NCBI RefSeq assembly: GCF_023023025.1 | Contig: NZ_CP095481.1 | Span: 2,046,001 to 2,110,000, forward strand | Direction of reading: 5' to 3' | Length of the DNA stretch: 64,000 nt | Origin: Amycolatopsis sp. WQ 127309 | GTDB lineage: Bacteria > Actinomycetota > Actinomycetes > Mycobacteriales > Pseudonocardiaceae | Part shown: piece by piece, positions 8,040 to 16,750 of the stretch | Numbering within the stretch: the first letter of the stretch is position 1 | How the letters are laid out: every line of letters starts with the position of its first letter | The notes under the pieces: generated by a model | Database searches by the model: none | Told to the model about the DNA's origin: nothing | Seen by the model: the letters and a program-made list of their open reading frames with translations, nothing else | Made by a program: the position numbers and the translations under genes

Positions 8040-8870
8040 GTGGCCGAACCGATCAGCGCGCCGACGCGCATCCGGAAGCCGGGCCCGGAGCACGCGGTGG
8101 CCGCGTTCTTCGACCTGGACAAGACGATCATCGCTTCCTCGAGCGCGCTGGCGTTCAGCAAACCATTGCTGAAGGAGGGACTGATCAACCGTCGCGCCGC
8201 GTTGCGCAGCGCCTACGCGCAGCTGGTGTTCTCACTCGCCGGCGCGGACGAGAACAAGACCGAGCGGATGCGCGCGGAGGTCTCCGCGCTGTGCACCGGC
8301 TGGGACGTCGCGCAGGTTTCGGCGATCGTGCGGGAAACCCTGCACGACGTCGTCGACCCGCTCGTGTACGCGGAGGCGACGGAGCTGATCGCGCAGCACC
8401 GCGAAGACGGCCACGACGTCATCGTGCTCTCGGCGACCGGCGAAGAGGTCGTCGCGCCCGTCGCGGAAATGCTCGGGGCGACCCGGAGCGTGGCGACGCG
8501 GATGCAGATCGTCGACGGCCGCTACTCCGGCGAAGTCGACTTCTATTGCTACGGCGCCAACAAAGCCGTCGCCGCGAAGCAGCTCGCCGCGACCCACGGC
8601 TACGACCTCGCCGAGTGTTTCGCCTACACCGATTCGAGCACCGACATCCCGCTCCTCGAGGTCGTCGGGCACCCGCACGCGGTCAACCCGGACAAGCTGC
8701 TGCGGCGGGAGGCGCTCGACCGCGGCTGGCCGATCCTGGCGTTCGACCGGCCCATGTCGCTGCGCAGCCGGATCCCGACCCGGTCGGCCGGCATGGTGGC
8801 CCTCGGCGTCGGGGCGATGGCCGCCGGGGCGACCTGGTACGGCCTCAGCCGGCGCCGCCGGACCCGGTAA
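8040..8870 (+). CDS. HAD-IB family phosphatase (Rv3661-like)
   Basis: A 276-residue haloacid-dehalogenase phosphatase of subfamily IB (SerB-like). Motif I is FFDLDKTI near residue 23, motif II VIVLSATGEE around 125-134, motif III lysine in GANKAVAAKQL, and motif IV YTDSSTDIPLLE. A C-terminal membrane helix (about 250-268) is followed by RRRRTR, so it is probably membrane-anchored. GTG 8040 is preferred over an earlier ATG because TATCCT sits six bases upstream, giving a leaderless transcript. Substrate unknown. It lies between the 6C and Ms1 RNAs, as in mycobacteria. Confidence 0.85.
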   Translation: MAEPISAPTRIRKPGPEHAVAAFFDLDKTIIASSSALAFSKPLLKEGLINRRAALRSAYAQLVFSLAGADENKTERMRAEVSALCTGWDVAQVSAIVRETLHDVVDPLVYAEATELIAQHREDGHDVIVLSATGEEVVAPVAEMLGATRSVATRMQIVDGRYSGEVDFYCYGANKAVAAKQLAATHGYDLAECFAYTDSSTDIPLLEVVGHPHAVNPDKLLRREALDRGWPILAFDRPMSLRSRIPTRSAGMVALGVGAMAAGATWYGLSRRRRTR

Positions 8871-8996
8871 CGGCGGCCGGGCCACCCATACGGCCGTACA
8901 GCGTCCGCTTTGCTTGGCCCAGCCCCGAATTGTCCGTCGCTGAGGGTGCTCGTGTCACCCGATCCAGCCTCTGTACCGGTGCACCCATCCGCGCAC

Positions 8997-9025
8997 TTGA
9001 AGTGACCGGGCTCACGGCGTAGAAA
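8997..9025 (+). promoter_or_regulatory. Sigma-A-type promoter of the Ms1 RNA
   Basis: TTGAAG (8997-9002) and TAGAAA (9020-9025) are separated by 17 bases. The predicted first base, about seven after the -10, is G9032, which is exactly the first base of the long closing stem of the RNA. Confidence 0.7.
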
Positions 9026-9031
9026 GAAGGT

Positions 9032-9275
9032 GCGGACGTTCGGTCGGCCAGGGAACAGGTAGAAGAGAAGCCTGTTCCACCCCGGCGAATCTCCGTGCGC
9101 GGACTCCGGGAACCCACGCGCAGCGCGCCGCGGGAGGCTCGTCGTCTAGGGACTGCGTAGTGGGACGCCACACGCCGAGTCCATGTAGGTACGACCAGAG
9201 TTGCACGCTTGGTCGCCCGAGATGTTCGCGCTTTGCAGGCGGCGCCCGTTGGCCTTCGGCCACGGGCGCCGCCTC
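9032..9275 (+). ncRNA. ms1: Ms1/6S-like RNA (MTS2823 homologue)
   Basis: A structured, non-coding stretch of about 244 bases. Bases 9032-9049 pair with 9211-9229 (18 pairs including G-U, one mismatch, one bulge) to close the molecule, as in 6S-type RNAs. Inside are hairpins 9052-9078 (GGAACAGG/CCTGTTCC) and 9150-9182 (outer GGACT/AGTCC, inner GCGTAGTGG/CCACACGC). A 17-bp GC-rich hairpin at 9237-9274 acts as terminator. Position right after the Rv3661 homologue on the plus strand equals that of M. tuberculosis MTS2823 and Streptomyces scr3559. Ms1 binds core RNA polymerase lacking sigma in stationary phase. Mycobacterial Ms1 is about 300 nt, so this version is shorter. Confidence 0.85.
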
Positions 9276-9603
9276 GTCATATGGGTAGCCCGAGCGCGCG
9301 GTATCGGCCACTCGGAGGAGCCGTCGACGCGCGCCCCTGGCGCACAGGAGCCGAGCCGCCGGCGACGGAACGACGCCGTGCGAGGCGAGGCTGGGCCGTT
9401 CGGGTCACCCCTCCCACCAGTCCGTTCGGGTGAGCCGCATCTTGCGAACGGCGAATTTCCTACCGATCCGGGTACGAACTCGACCGTTGCTGCGGTCGGT
9501 CGATGGACATCGAAGGATTCGGTGAGTAGCTTCCCGATATTGGCGCCTCTGAGTGGACTTCTCACGTCACACCGGGCGCCCGCAACTTTCTGGGAGGCTG
9601 GTC
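9276..9603. other. Leader region of the cell-wall recycling cluster
   Basis: No gene is seen. An inverted repeat CGACCG-6-CGGTCG lies at 9481-9498. At 9522-9537 the sequence GTGAGTAGCTTCCCGA matches at 13 of 16 positions a sequence at the start of murR (14685-14700), making it a candidate MurR site in front of nagZ. The ribosome site GGGAGG is at 9593-9598. Confidence 0.4.
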
Positions 9604-11412
9604 GTGACGACCCGAAATCGGAGGTTCCATGCGTTCGCGCTGCCCGTCGCGGGGCTGCTCGCCCTCACCGGTGTGGGTGTCGCGACCGCGGCCAGCGCAC
9701 CGGCGGTGAGCGCGGACGCGCAGGCCGACGCCGCGGCGACGCAGGCGCTTCGGGGGCTGACGCTCGAGCAGAAGGTCGGGCAGCTGTTCGTCACCTGGGT
9801 AAACGGCAAGTCCGCGGACGAGGTCAACCCGAAGAACCAGACCGACTTCGGCGTCGACACCCCGGCGCAGGTGGTCCAGAAGTACCACCTGGGCGGCGTC
9901 ATCTACTTCAACAACGACAGCCGCGACAACTTCGACGACCCCGTCCAGGTCGCGAAGCTGTCCAACGGCCTCCAGAAGGCCGCCGTCTCGAGCGGGGCGC
10001 ACATCCCGCTGCAGGTCGGCGCCGACCAGGAGGGTGGCACGGTCACCCGGATGGGCGCGCCCGCCACGGAGTTCCCGAACTCGATGGCCGTCTCGGCCGG
10101 GCGTGACACCGGCCGGGCGACGAAGGCCGCGACGGTCCTCGGGCACGAGCTGCGCGCGGTCGGCATCAACCAGGACTTCGCGCCCGATTCGGACGTCAAC
10201 TCGAACCCGGCGAACCCGGTCATCGGCGTCCGCTCCTTCGCCGGGCAGCCCGGCCTCGCGAGCCAGTTCGTCACGGCCGAGGTGAAGGGCTACCAGAACT
10301 CGGACTTCCCGACGAAGACCGTCTCCGCGACGGCCAAGCACTTCCCCGGCCACGGTGACGCCGCCACCGACAGCCACACCGGCCTGCCCCGGATCGACCG
10401 CACCGAGCAGCAGTGGCGCGCCATCGACGTGCCGCCGTTCAAGGCCGCGATCGCGGCGGGCATCGACTCGATCATGAGCGCGCACATCCAGTTCCCGAGC
10501 CTCGACCCGTCGCTCGAGCCGGCGACGCTGTCGCAGCCGATCATCACCGGCAAACTGCGCAAGGAACTCGGTTACAACGGCGTGGTCATCACCGACTCAC
10601 TGGAAATGCAGGGTGTGCGGGAAATGCACAGCGACGCCGAGATCCCGGCGCTCGCGCTGAAGGCGGGCATCGACCAGCTGCTCATGCCGGTGCACCTGGA
10701 CGTCGCGATCAACGCGGTGCTCAACGCCGTGAAGACCGGCGACCTGTCGATGCAGCGGATCGACCAGAGCGTGCTGCGCGTGCTGAAGCTGAAGTTCAAG
10801 CGCGGCATCCTGTTCTCGCCGTTCGTCGACGCGAACCGGGTGATGAAGACCGTCGGCACGCCGGCCAACCTCAAGACCGCGCAGGACATCGCCGACCGCG
10901 GCATCACGGCCATCGCGAACGACGCCGGCGTCCTGCCGCTCAAGCAGAAGCCCGCGACGGCGCTCGTGACCGGCTGGGGCGTCGCCACGACGGCGACGCT
11001 CGCCCAGAAGCTCACCGCGCACGGCACGGCGGCGACGGCGTACCAGACCGGGCAGGCCCCGACCGACGCCCAGATCGCGCAGGCCGCGGCGAGCGCCAAG
11101 AACGTCGACCTCGTGGTCGTGCTGACCAACAACATCGGCGGCTTCCCGCTGCAGACCAAGCTCCTCCAAGCCCTGCAGAACACGGGCAAACCGGTCGTCG
11201 CGGTCGCCGCGCAGATCCCGTACGACGCGGGTTACGCGAACGCCGTGCCGACCTGGCTGGCGACCTACGGCTACATCAACCCGACGCTGGAGGCGCTGAC
11301 CAAGGTCATCCTCGGCGAGACGAAGCCGGTCGGGAAGCTGCCGGTCGACATCCCGGCGGGCGCCGACCTGCAGACCGTGAAGTACCCGTTCGGCCACGGG
11401 CTCACCTGGTGA
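9604..11412 (+). CDS. nagZ: Secreted beta-N-acetylglucosaminidase, glycoside hydrolase family 3 (NagZ type)
   Basis: A 602-residue exported enzyme with a signal peptide ending near residue 37. It removes non-reducing GlcNAc from peptidoglycan fragments. NagZ hallmarks are DQEGGTVTRM (141-150), the loop KHFPGHGDAATDSHTGLP (245-262) with the catalytic Asp-His pair, and the nucleophile in VVITDSLEM (Asp331). A second domain of about 230 residues follows, as in the two-domain Bacillus subtilis NagZ. GTG 9604 has GGGAGG five bases upstream. It overlaps namZ (GTGA), so both are made together; NagZ would expose the MurNAc that NamZ removes. Confidence 0.92.
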   Translation: MTTRNRRFHAFALPVAGLLALTGVGVATAASAPAVSADAQADAAATQALRGLTLEQKVGQLFVTWVNGKSADEVNPKNQTDFGVDTPAQVVQKYHLGGVIYFNNDSRDNFDDPVQVAKLSNGLQKAAVSSGAHIPLQVGADQEGGTVTRMGAPATEFPNSMAVSAGRDTGRATKAATVLGHELRAVGINQDFAPDSDVNSNPANPVIGVRSFAGQPGLASQFVTAEVKGYQNSDFPTKTVSATAKHFPGHGDAATDSHTGLPRIDRTEQQWRAIDVPPFKAAIAAGIDSIMSAHIQFPSLDPSLEPATLSQPIITGKLRKELGYNGVVITDSLEMQGVREMHSDAEIPALALKAGIDQLLMPVHLDVAINAVLNAVKTGDLSMQRIDQSVLRVLKLKFKRGILFSPFVDANRVMKTVGTPANLKTAQDIADRGITAIANDAGVLPLKQKPATALVTGWGVATTATLAQKLTAHGTAATAYQTGQAPTDAQIAQAAASAKNVDLVVVLTNNIGGFPLQTKLLQALQNTGKPVVAVAAQIPYDAGYANAVPTWLATYGYINPTLEALTKVILGETKPVGKLPVDIPAGADLQTVKYPFGHGLTW

Positions 11413-12683
11413 ACCTGAACCGGCGTCACTTCCTCGGCGCGAGCGCGGGCGCCCTCGCGGTCCCGGTCCTGGCCGGTGGTTCGGCCCGGGCGCAGTCGGA
11501 ACAACCCGGACAGACGCAGACCCACGGAAGGGTGCTGACCGGCGCGGAGCAGCTGGCCGGCCAGGGCTGGCAGGCCTTCAAGGGCCGCAAGCTCGGCGTG
11601 CTGTCGAACCCGACCGGGGTCCTGCTGAACGGGGACCACATCGTCGACTCGATGGTCGCGGCCGGCGTCAAGCCGGTCGCGGCCTTCGGGCCCGAGCACG
11701 GCTTCCGCGGCAGCGCGCAGGCCGGCGGCTCCGAGGGCGACTACACGGACCCGCGGACCGGCGTGCCCGTGTACGACGCGTACGGCGCCGACGCGACGAA
11801 GCTCGCTTCGCTGTTCACCAAGGCGGGCGTCGACACCGTCGTGTTCGACATCGCGGACGTCGGCGCGCGTTTCTACACCTACATCTGGTCGCTCTACACG
11901 GCGATGGTGGCGGCCGCGAAGGTCGGCGCGGCCTTCGTCGTGCTCGACCGCCCGAACCCCATCGGCGGCCGGCTCGCCGGGCCGGTGCTCGACCCGAAGT
12001 TCGCCTCCGGGATCGGGAAGAAGCCGATCGCCCAGCAGCACGGCATGACCGTCGGCGAGCTCGCGCGCTTCTTCGCCGAAGAGTTCCTGCCGGGCGAAGG
12101 CGTGAAGCTCGCGAAGCTGGAAGTCATCCAGGTACGCGGTTGGCAGCGTGACGTCCAGTTCGCGCAGACCGGGCTGAACTGGGTGCTGCCGAGCCCGAAC
12201 GTGCCGACGCCGGACACGGCGCTCGTCTACCCCGGCACCGGCATGTTCGAAGGCACGGTGTTCTCCGAGGGCCGCGGGACGACGCGGCCGTTCGAGATCA
12301 TCGGCGCGCCCGGGCTCGACTGGCGCTGGCGGGAGAAGCTCGAGGAGCTCCACCTGCCCGGCGCGAAGTTCCGGGAGATCTACTTCGTGCCGACGTTCAA
12401 CAAGTTCGTCAACGAGACCTGCGGCGGCGTCCAGGTGAGCGTCAGCGATCCGCGGGCCTTCGACGCGATCCGGACCGCGGTCGCCATGCTCGTCACGGCG
12501 AAGGCGCTGCACCCGGACAAGTTCGCCTGGCGCCCCGACAACTACATCGACAAGCTCTCCGGGTCCGACCGGCTCCGGACCATGGTCGACGCCGGTGCGG
12601 GCGTCGACGAGGTCACCGGGGCCTGGCGGGCCGAGCTCGCCGCGTTCGACCACACCCGCCGTCGCCACCTGCTCTACCGCTGA
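11409..12683 (+). CDS. namZ: Exo-beta-N-acetylmuramidase NamZ (DUF1343/GH171), Tat-exported
   Basis: A 424-residue enzyme of the DUF1343 family, shown in Bacillus to release MurNAc from the non-reducing ends of glycan strands. It begins with NRRHFLGASAGALAVPVLAG, a twin-arginine signal, so it is exported folded. Family phrases include LGVLSNPTGV, FGPEHGFRG, DIADVGARFYTYIWSLY and DRPNPIGG. The GTG start overlaps the nagZ stop. Its partner upstream exposes its substrate and the murQ gene downstream processes the product after uptake and phosphorylation. No sugar transporter or kinase is encoded nearby, so those steps must be supplied elsewhere. Confidence 0.92.
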   Translation: MNLNRRHFLGASAGALAVPVLAGGSARAQSEQPGQTQTHGRVLTGAEQLAGQGWQAFKGRKLGVLSNPTGVLLNGDHIVDSMVAAGVKPVAAFGPEHGFRGSAQAGGSEGDYTDPRTGVPVYDAYGADATKLASLFTKAGVDTVVFDIADVGARFYTYIWSLYTAMVAAAKVGAAFVVLDRPNPIGGRLAGPVLDPKFASGIGKKPIAQQHGMTVGELARFFAEEFLPGEGVKLAKLEVIQVRGWQRDVQFAQTGLNWVLPSPNVPTPDTALVYPGTGMFEGTVFSEGRGTTRPFEIIGAPGLDWRWREKLEELHLPGAKFREIYFVPTFNKFVNETCGGVQVSVSDPRAFDAIRTAVAMLVTAKALHPDKFAWRPDNYIDKLSGSDRLRTMVDAGAGVDEVTGAWRAELAAFDHTRRRHLLYR

Positions 12684-12694
12684 GAGGAAGAGTC

Positions 12695-14464
12695 GTGCGT
12701 GCTAGGAAGGTCCTCGCCGCGGCCGCCGGAGTGCTGGTCGCGCTGACCACGTTGACCTCGGGAGCCAGTGCCATCACCACCCCCGCCGGGCGCCATGACC
12801 CCGATGCCGGCCGCTTCGACCGGCCGCAGCAGGGCTTCGCGCCTTCGTGGACGACCCTGCGCGACGGGCCCCCGAAGGACGTCAACCTCGATCCCGCGCC
12901 GATCAAGTCCGCCGAGGACTTCCTGGCGAGCTGGACGAAGCCGGACGCCACCGGGCACCCGCACTTCTCCGGCGCGGTCGGGCTGCTGGCCCACGACGGC
13001 GTGGTCGTCGACCGGTACGCGGTCGGCGGCGCAGTGCGGTACGCCGACGCCGCGGGCACCGAACTGCCCGCCGACCAGCAGGTCCCGATGCGGAACGACA
13101 CCATCTTCGACATGGCGTCGATCTCGAAGCTGTTCACCTCGATCGCCGTGCTGCAGCTCATCGAACGCGGGCGGCTGACCGTCGACACCCCGGTGTCCCG
13201 CTTCTTCCCGGAGTTCGCGACCGGCGACAAGGCCGCGATCACGATCAAGATGCTGCTCACGCACGTCTCCGGGTTCGACGCCGACCCGATCCCCTCGCTG
13301 TGGGCCGGCTACCCGGACATCCCGTCGCGCCGGCAGGCCGTGCTCGACAGCCCGTTGAAGAACAAGCCGGGCACGACGTACCTCTACTCCGACATCAACC
13401 TGCTCACCCTCGGCTTCATCGTCGAGAAGCTGACCGGGCAGCCGCTGGACAAGGTGGTGCACGACCGGATCACCGGGCCGCTGGGCATGGCCGACACGGG
13501 GTACAACCCGCCCGCGTCGAAGCTGAACCGGATCGCCGCGACGGAGTTCGAGGCGAACCCGCCCCGCGGGATGGTGCGCGGCAGCGTGCACGACGAGAAC
13601 GCGTGGTCGCTCGGCGGCGTCGCCGGGCACGCCGGGGTGTTCAGCACGGCGGGCGACATGGCCGTGCTGGCCCAGACGATCCTCAACGGCGGCAGTTACC
13701 GCGGGCACCGGGTCCTGCGCCCGGACACCGTGCGTCTGATGCTCACCAACTACAACCAGCAGTTCCCGGACGACTCGCACGGCCTCGGCTTCGAGCTCGA
13801 CCAGCCCTGGTACATGGGTGCGCTGGCCTCGCCGGTCACCGCCGGGCACACCGGTTTCACCGGAACGACGCTGGTCATCGACCCGGAGTCGCGCTCGTTC
13901 GCGATCTTGCTGACGAACCGGGTGCACCCGAGCCGCAACTGGGGCTCGATCAACACCGCCCGCCAGGTGTGGGCGACGTCGCTCGCGCGCGCGATGGCCG
14001 TCAAGCCGGCCGCCGGGAAGGACGCCTGGACGAGCACGCTGGGTAACAACGCCGTTGCCACGCTGAGTACCCGCCCCATTACTACGCAAAGTGATCAAGC
14101 TCGCGTGTCCTTCTACGCCTTCGTGGACACCGAGGGGAGCACCGATCCACTTCAGCTGCAGACCAGCACCGACGGGGTGAACTGGCAACCGATCGCGCTA
14201 TCGGTATCCGGGCCGGGTGCACCGTCCGGAGACGTGACGTCGCTCTCCGGGCACGGGCACCGTGCCTGGTGGAAGGTGACGGCCAAGCTGCCCCAGGCCG
14301 CCGGGATCAGCCTCAGGTGGCGTTACGGCACCGATCCGAACTACACGGGCCGCGGAGTTTCGGTCGACGGTGTGAAAGTCACCGAACGCGGCCGAGCACT
14401 CCTCGACGGTGAGCGAGAATCGTCTGCTTTCACCGCTGAAGGTTTCCAGTTGAGCGCACGGTGA
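12695..14464 (+). CDS. Secreted class C beta-lactamase-fold serine hydrolase, in the AmiE position
   Basis: A 589-residue exported protein (signal peptide to about residue 26). The hydrolase domain has SxxK as SISK (142-145), the Tyr motif as YSD (231-233) and HTG (385-387) for the usual KTG. B. subtilis has a related serine hydrolase, AmiE, cutting MurNAc from peptides in its nagZ-namZ-murQ cluster, so amidase or DD-peptidase activity on wall fragments is likely. After about residue 430 a beta-rich domain of some 140 residues follows, possibly binding glycan. Start GTG has GAGAGGAAG upstream and lies 11 bases after namZ, so it belongs to the same operon. Confidence 0.8.
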   Translation: MRARKVLAAAAGVLVALTTLTSGASAITTPAGRHDPDAGRFDRPQQGFAPSWTTLRDGPPKDVNLDPAPIKSAEDFLASWTKPDATGHPHFSGAVGLLAHDGVVVDRYAVGGAVRYADAAGTELPADQQVPMRNDTIFDMASISKLFTSIAVLQLIERGRLTVDTPVSRFFPEFATGDKAAITIKMLLTHVSGFDADPIPSLWAGYPDIPSRRQAVLDSPLKNKPGTTYLYSDINLLTLGFIVEKLTGQPLDKVVHDRITGPLGMADTGYNPPASKLNRIAATEFEANPPRGMVRGSVHDENAWSLGGVAGHAGVFSTAGDMAVLAQTILNGGSYRGHRVLRPDTVRLMLTNYNQQFPDDSHGLGFELDQPWYMGALASPVTAGHTGFTGTTLVIDPESRSFAILLTNRVHPSRNWGSINTARQVWATSLARAMAVKPAAGKDAWTSTLGNNAVATLSTRPITTQSDQARVSFYAFVDTEGSTDPLQLQTSTDGVNWQPIALSVSGPGAPSGDVTSLSGHGHRAWWKVTAKLPQAAGISLRWRYGTDPNYTGRGVSVDGVKVTERGRALLDGERESSAFTAEGFQLSAR

Positions 14465-14493
14465 CCGTTCGGTCGCCCAACGCCGACATCCGT

Positions 14494-14510
14494 GTACCGC
14501 TGAGCGGTAC
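14494..14510. promoter_or_regulatory. 17-base perfect palindrome downstream of the serine hydrolase gene
   Basis: GTACCGCTGAGCGGTAC has 8-bp arms around one base. It lies 30 bases after the hydrolase stop and 165 bases before murR. It lacks a T-tract, so an operator is as likely as a terminator. Confidence 0.4.
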
Positions 14511-14554
14511 CAAGCCGTTTGCGTCGCGACACTAAGTTGCCAAGTCGTTAGCTT

Positions 14555-14572
14555 GACCTCGTTAACAAGGTC
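14555..14572. promoter_or_regulatory. Operator-like palindrome upstream of murR
   Basis: GACCTCGTTAACAAGGTC reads the same on both strands at 16 of 18 positions, centred on GTTAAC. It lies about 100 bases before the murR start, upstream of a -10-like TAACCT (14662-14667). MurR binding here would give autoregulation by MurNAc-6-phosphate; this is inference. Confidence 0.45.
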
Positions 14573-14675
14573 GACCCTGTTGGCGACTTTCTGGTCAACG
14601 ATTAATCGCAAATCGAGATCCGCAGACACGGACGGGTTGCGATCGTACCGAAGGGTGTGGGTAACCTTGTCGCAA

Positions 14676-15677
14676 ATGCCAACGGTTAGTAACTTTCCGA
14701 CGGTGACTGATACCGAATCCGTAGTCGGAACGGCACCGTCCGAAGCCGTACCGGTCCAGACGGCCGTGCGGGACGCCGACGCCAGCCCGCTGGTGCGGAT
14801 CCGGTCGCTGCTCCCCGGACTGGCCCGCGCCGAGCAGCGCGTGGCCAAGGTGGTGCTGGAGGATCCCGCGCACGTCGCGAGACGCAGCATCACCGAGGTG
14901 GCCTTGGCCGCCAACACGAGCGAGACGACGGTGACGCGGTTCTGCAAGGCCGTCGGCGTCGGCGGCTACCCGCAGCTGCGCATCGCGCTGGCCGCGGACA
15001 CCGCCCGCACCGAGGCGCGCAGCTCGCGCAACCTCGGCGGCGAGATCGGCCCGGACGACGACCTGGCCGCCGTGATCAGCAAGGTCAGCTTCGCCGACGC
15101 GCGCGCCGTCGAAGAGACGGCCGAGCAGCTCGACGTCGCCACGATGCAGCGCGTCATCGAGGTCGTCGCCAACGCCGGCCGCTCCGACGTCTACGGCGTG
15201 GGCGCCAGCGCGTTCGTCGCCGCGGACCTGCAGCAGAAGCTGCACCGCATCGGCCGCGTGTGCTTCGCGTGGTCGGACACGCACATCATGCTCACCTCGG
15301 CCGCGGTGCTGAGCCCCGGTGACGTCGCGATCGGCGTCTCGCACACCGGCGCGACCACCGACACCGTCGAGGCGCTGCGGGTGGCCCGGGAGCACGGCGC
15401 GATCACCATCGCCGTGACGAACTTCCCGCGCTCCCCGATCACCGAGGTCGCCGACTACGTCCTGACGACGGCCGCCCGGGAAACCACCTTCCGTTCGGGG
15501 GCCACGGCGAGCCGCATCGCCCAGCTCACCGTCATCGACTGCCTGTTCATCGGCGTCGCGCAGCGGCACATGGACGCGTCGGTCAACGCCCTGGACGCCA
15601 CCAGGGACGCGGTCGGCTCGCACCGCCTGGGTGTCAGGCCGGACGGTCGTCGCCGTCCTCGGGAAACCGGCAAGTAA
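14676..15677 (+). CDS. murR: MurR/RpiR family transcriptional regulator
   Basis: A 333-residue regulator with an N-terminal RpiR-type helix-turn-helix (about 30-105; note SITEVALAANTSETTVTRFC) and a C-terminal SIS domain (about 145-300) with GVGASAFVAADLQQKL and VSHTGATTDTVEAL, which binds phospho-sugar. With murQ directly behind, the expected effector is MurNAc-6-phosphate. ATG 14676 follows TAACCT by eight bases, which suggests a nearly leaderless message; an earlier in-frame ATG adds 41 residues with no family resemblance. The TAA shares its last base with the murQ ATG. Confidence 0.88.
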   Translation: MPTVSNFPTVTDTESVVGTAPSEAVPVQTAVRDADASPLVRIRSLLPGLARAEQRVAKVVLEDPAHVARRSITEVALAANTSETTVTRFCKAVGVGGYPQLRIALAADTARTEARSSRNLGGEIGPDDDLAAVISKVSFADARAVEETAEQLDVATMQRVIEVVANAGRSDVYGVGASAFVAADLQQKLHRIGRVCFAWSDTHIMLTSAAVLSPGDVAIGVSHTGATTDTVEALRVAREHGAITIAVTNFPRSPITEVADYVLTTAARETTFRSGATASRIAQLTVIDCLFIGVAQRHMDASVNALDATRDAVGSHRLGVRPDGRRRPRETGK

Positions 15678-16630
15678 TGACCGGAGAAAATGTGAGGCGC
15701 ATGATGACCGTCCCCACGCAGGCGGTGCACGTCGATTCGCCGACCGAGACCCGCAACCCCCGCACCACGGACATCGACCTGATGTCCACCGCGGGGATCC
15801 TGAGCGCGATCAACGCCGAGGACCGCACGGTCGCCGGCGCGGTCGCCGCGGTGCTGCCGCAGGTGGCACGGGCGGTGGACTACGCGGTGGAGGCACTGCG
15901 GGCCGGCGGCCGGGTGCACTACGTCGGCGCGGGGACCTCGGGTCGTCTCGCCACGCTGGACGCGGCCGAGCTGGTGCCGACGTTCAACGTGCCGGGTGAC
16001 TGGTTCATCGCGCACCACGCCGGCGGCGAGCGCGCCCTGCGCCAGGCCGTCGAAAACGCGGAGGACGACGACGGGGCGGGCGCGGCCGAGATGGCCGCCA
16101 TGGTCCAGCCGGGCGACTTCGTGCTGGGGCTGACGGCGTCGGGCAGGACGCCGTACGTCTTGGGCGCGCTGCTCGCGGCGTCGCGTCAGGGGGCCCGCAC
16201 CGGGCTGGTGTCGGGCAACGCGAAGGCCGCCAAGCCGCCGGGCGTCGACGTGCTCATCGCCGTCGACACCGGGCCGGAGGCGATCGCCGGCTCGACCCGG
16301 ATGAAGGCGGGCACGGCGCAGAAGATGATCCTCACGTCGTTCTCGACGGCGACGATGATCAAGCTCGGCCGGACCTACTCCAACCTGATGGTCAGCATGC
16401 GGGCCACCAACGCGAAGCTGCGCGGCCGGACCATCCGCATCCTGCAGGAAGCCACCGGCATGACGATGGCGGACTGCTCCGACGCGCTCACCGAGGCCGG
16501 GGGCGACCTCAAGGTGGCGCTGGTGCACCTGCTGTCCGGGGCGGACGTCACGAGCGCGGCGAAGGCGCTCCACACGTCCGGCGGACACGTTCGCAAGGCT
16601 CTTGACTTGGTGCGGGCGCGCGCCAGCTAA
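15677..16630 (+). CDS. murQ: N-acetylmuramic acid 6-phosphate etherase
   Basis: A 317-residue cytoplasmic enzyme that splits the lactyl ether of MurNAc-6-P, yielding GlcNAc-6-P and lactate. Family features are TRNPRTTDIDLMSTAGILSA, the SIS phosphate loop GAGTSGRLATLDAAELVPTF, GLTASGRTPYVLGAL and GSTRMKAGTAQKM. The annotated ATG overlaps the murR stop (TAATG); two in-frame ATGs nine and ten codons later, with AGGCGC upstream, are a reasonable alternative. It closes the recycling cluster that begins with nagZ. Confidence 0.95.
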   Translation: MTGENVRRMMTVPTQAVHVDSPTETRNPRTTDIDLMSTAGILSAINAEDRTVAGAVAAVLPQVARAVDYAVEALRAGGRVHYVGAGTSGRLATLDAAELVPTFNVPGDWFIAHHAGGERALRQAVENAEDDDGAGAAEMAAMVQPGDFVLGLTASGRTPYVLGALLAASRQGARTGLVSGNAKAAKPPGVDVLIAVDTGPEAIAGSTRMKAGTAQKMILTSFSTATMIKLGRTYSNLMVSMRATNAKLRGRTIRILQEATGMTMADCSDALTEAGGDLKVALVHLLSGADVTSAAKALHTSGGHVRKALDLVRARAS

Positions 16631-16640
16631 CACGCCGTTA

Positions 16641-16685
16641 GGGGGTTCCGGGTGGCGGAGCCCCCGGCCCGAGGCGAAGCCTCGG
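16641..16685 (+). terminator. Two adjacent hairpins after murQ
   Basis: GGGGGTTCC/GGAGCCCCC (16641-16665, one mismatch) is followed by CCGAGGC/GCCTCGG with a GAA loop (16669-16685). No strong T-tract follows, which is common in high-GC actinobacteria. Confidence 0.55.
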
Positions 16686-16695
16686 CTGTCACAGA

Positions 16696-16710
16696 TTGAT
16701 TGCCCATCAA
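16696..16710. promoter_or_regulatory. Inverted repeat upstream of the Ni/Co permease
   Basis: TTGAT-TGCCC-ATCAA forms a 5-bp dyad about 45 bases before the permease start and just upstream of TAACCT (16724-16729). It could be a metal-regulator site; no known nickel-regulator consensus was matched. Confidence 0.3.
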
Positions 16711-16750
16711 CTGTTCACCTGTCTAACCTCTCAGATGAGAGGGAAGGCAG

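Noticed and set aside
9032..9275. tmRNA or RNase P RNA
   Set aside because: None of the conserved tmRNA ends or RNase P core sequences are present, whereas the closing stem and synteny fit Ms1.
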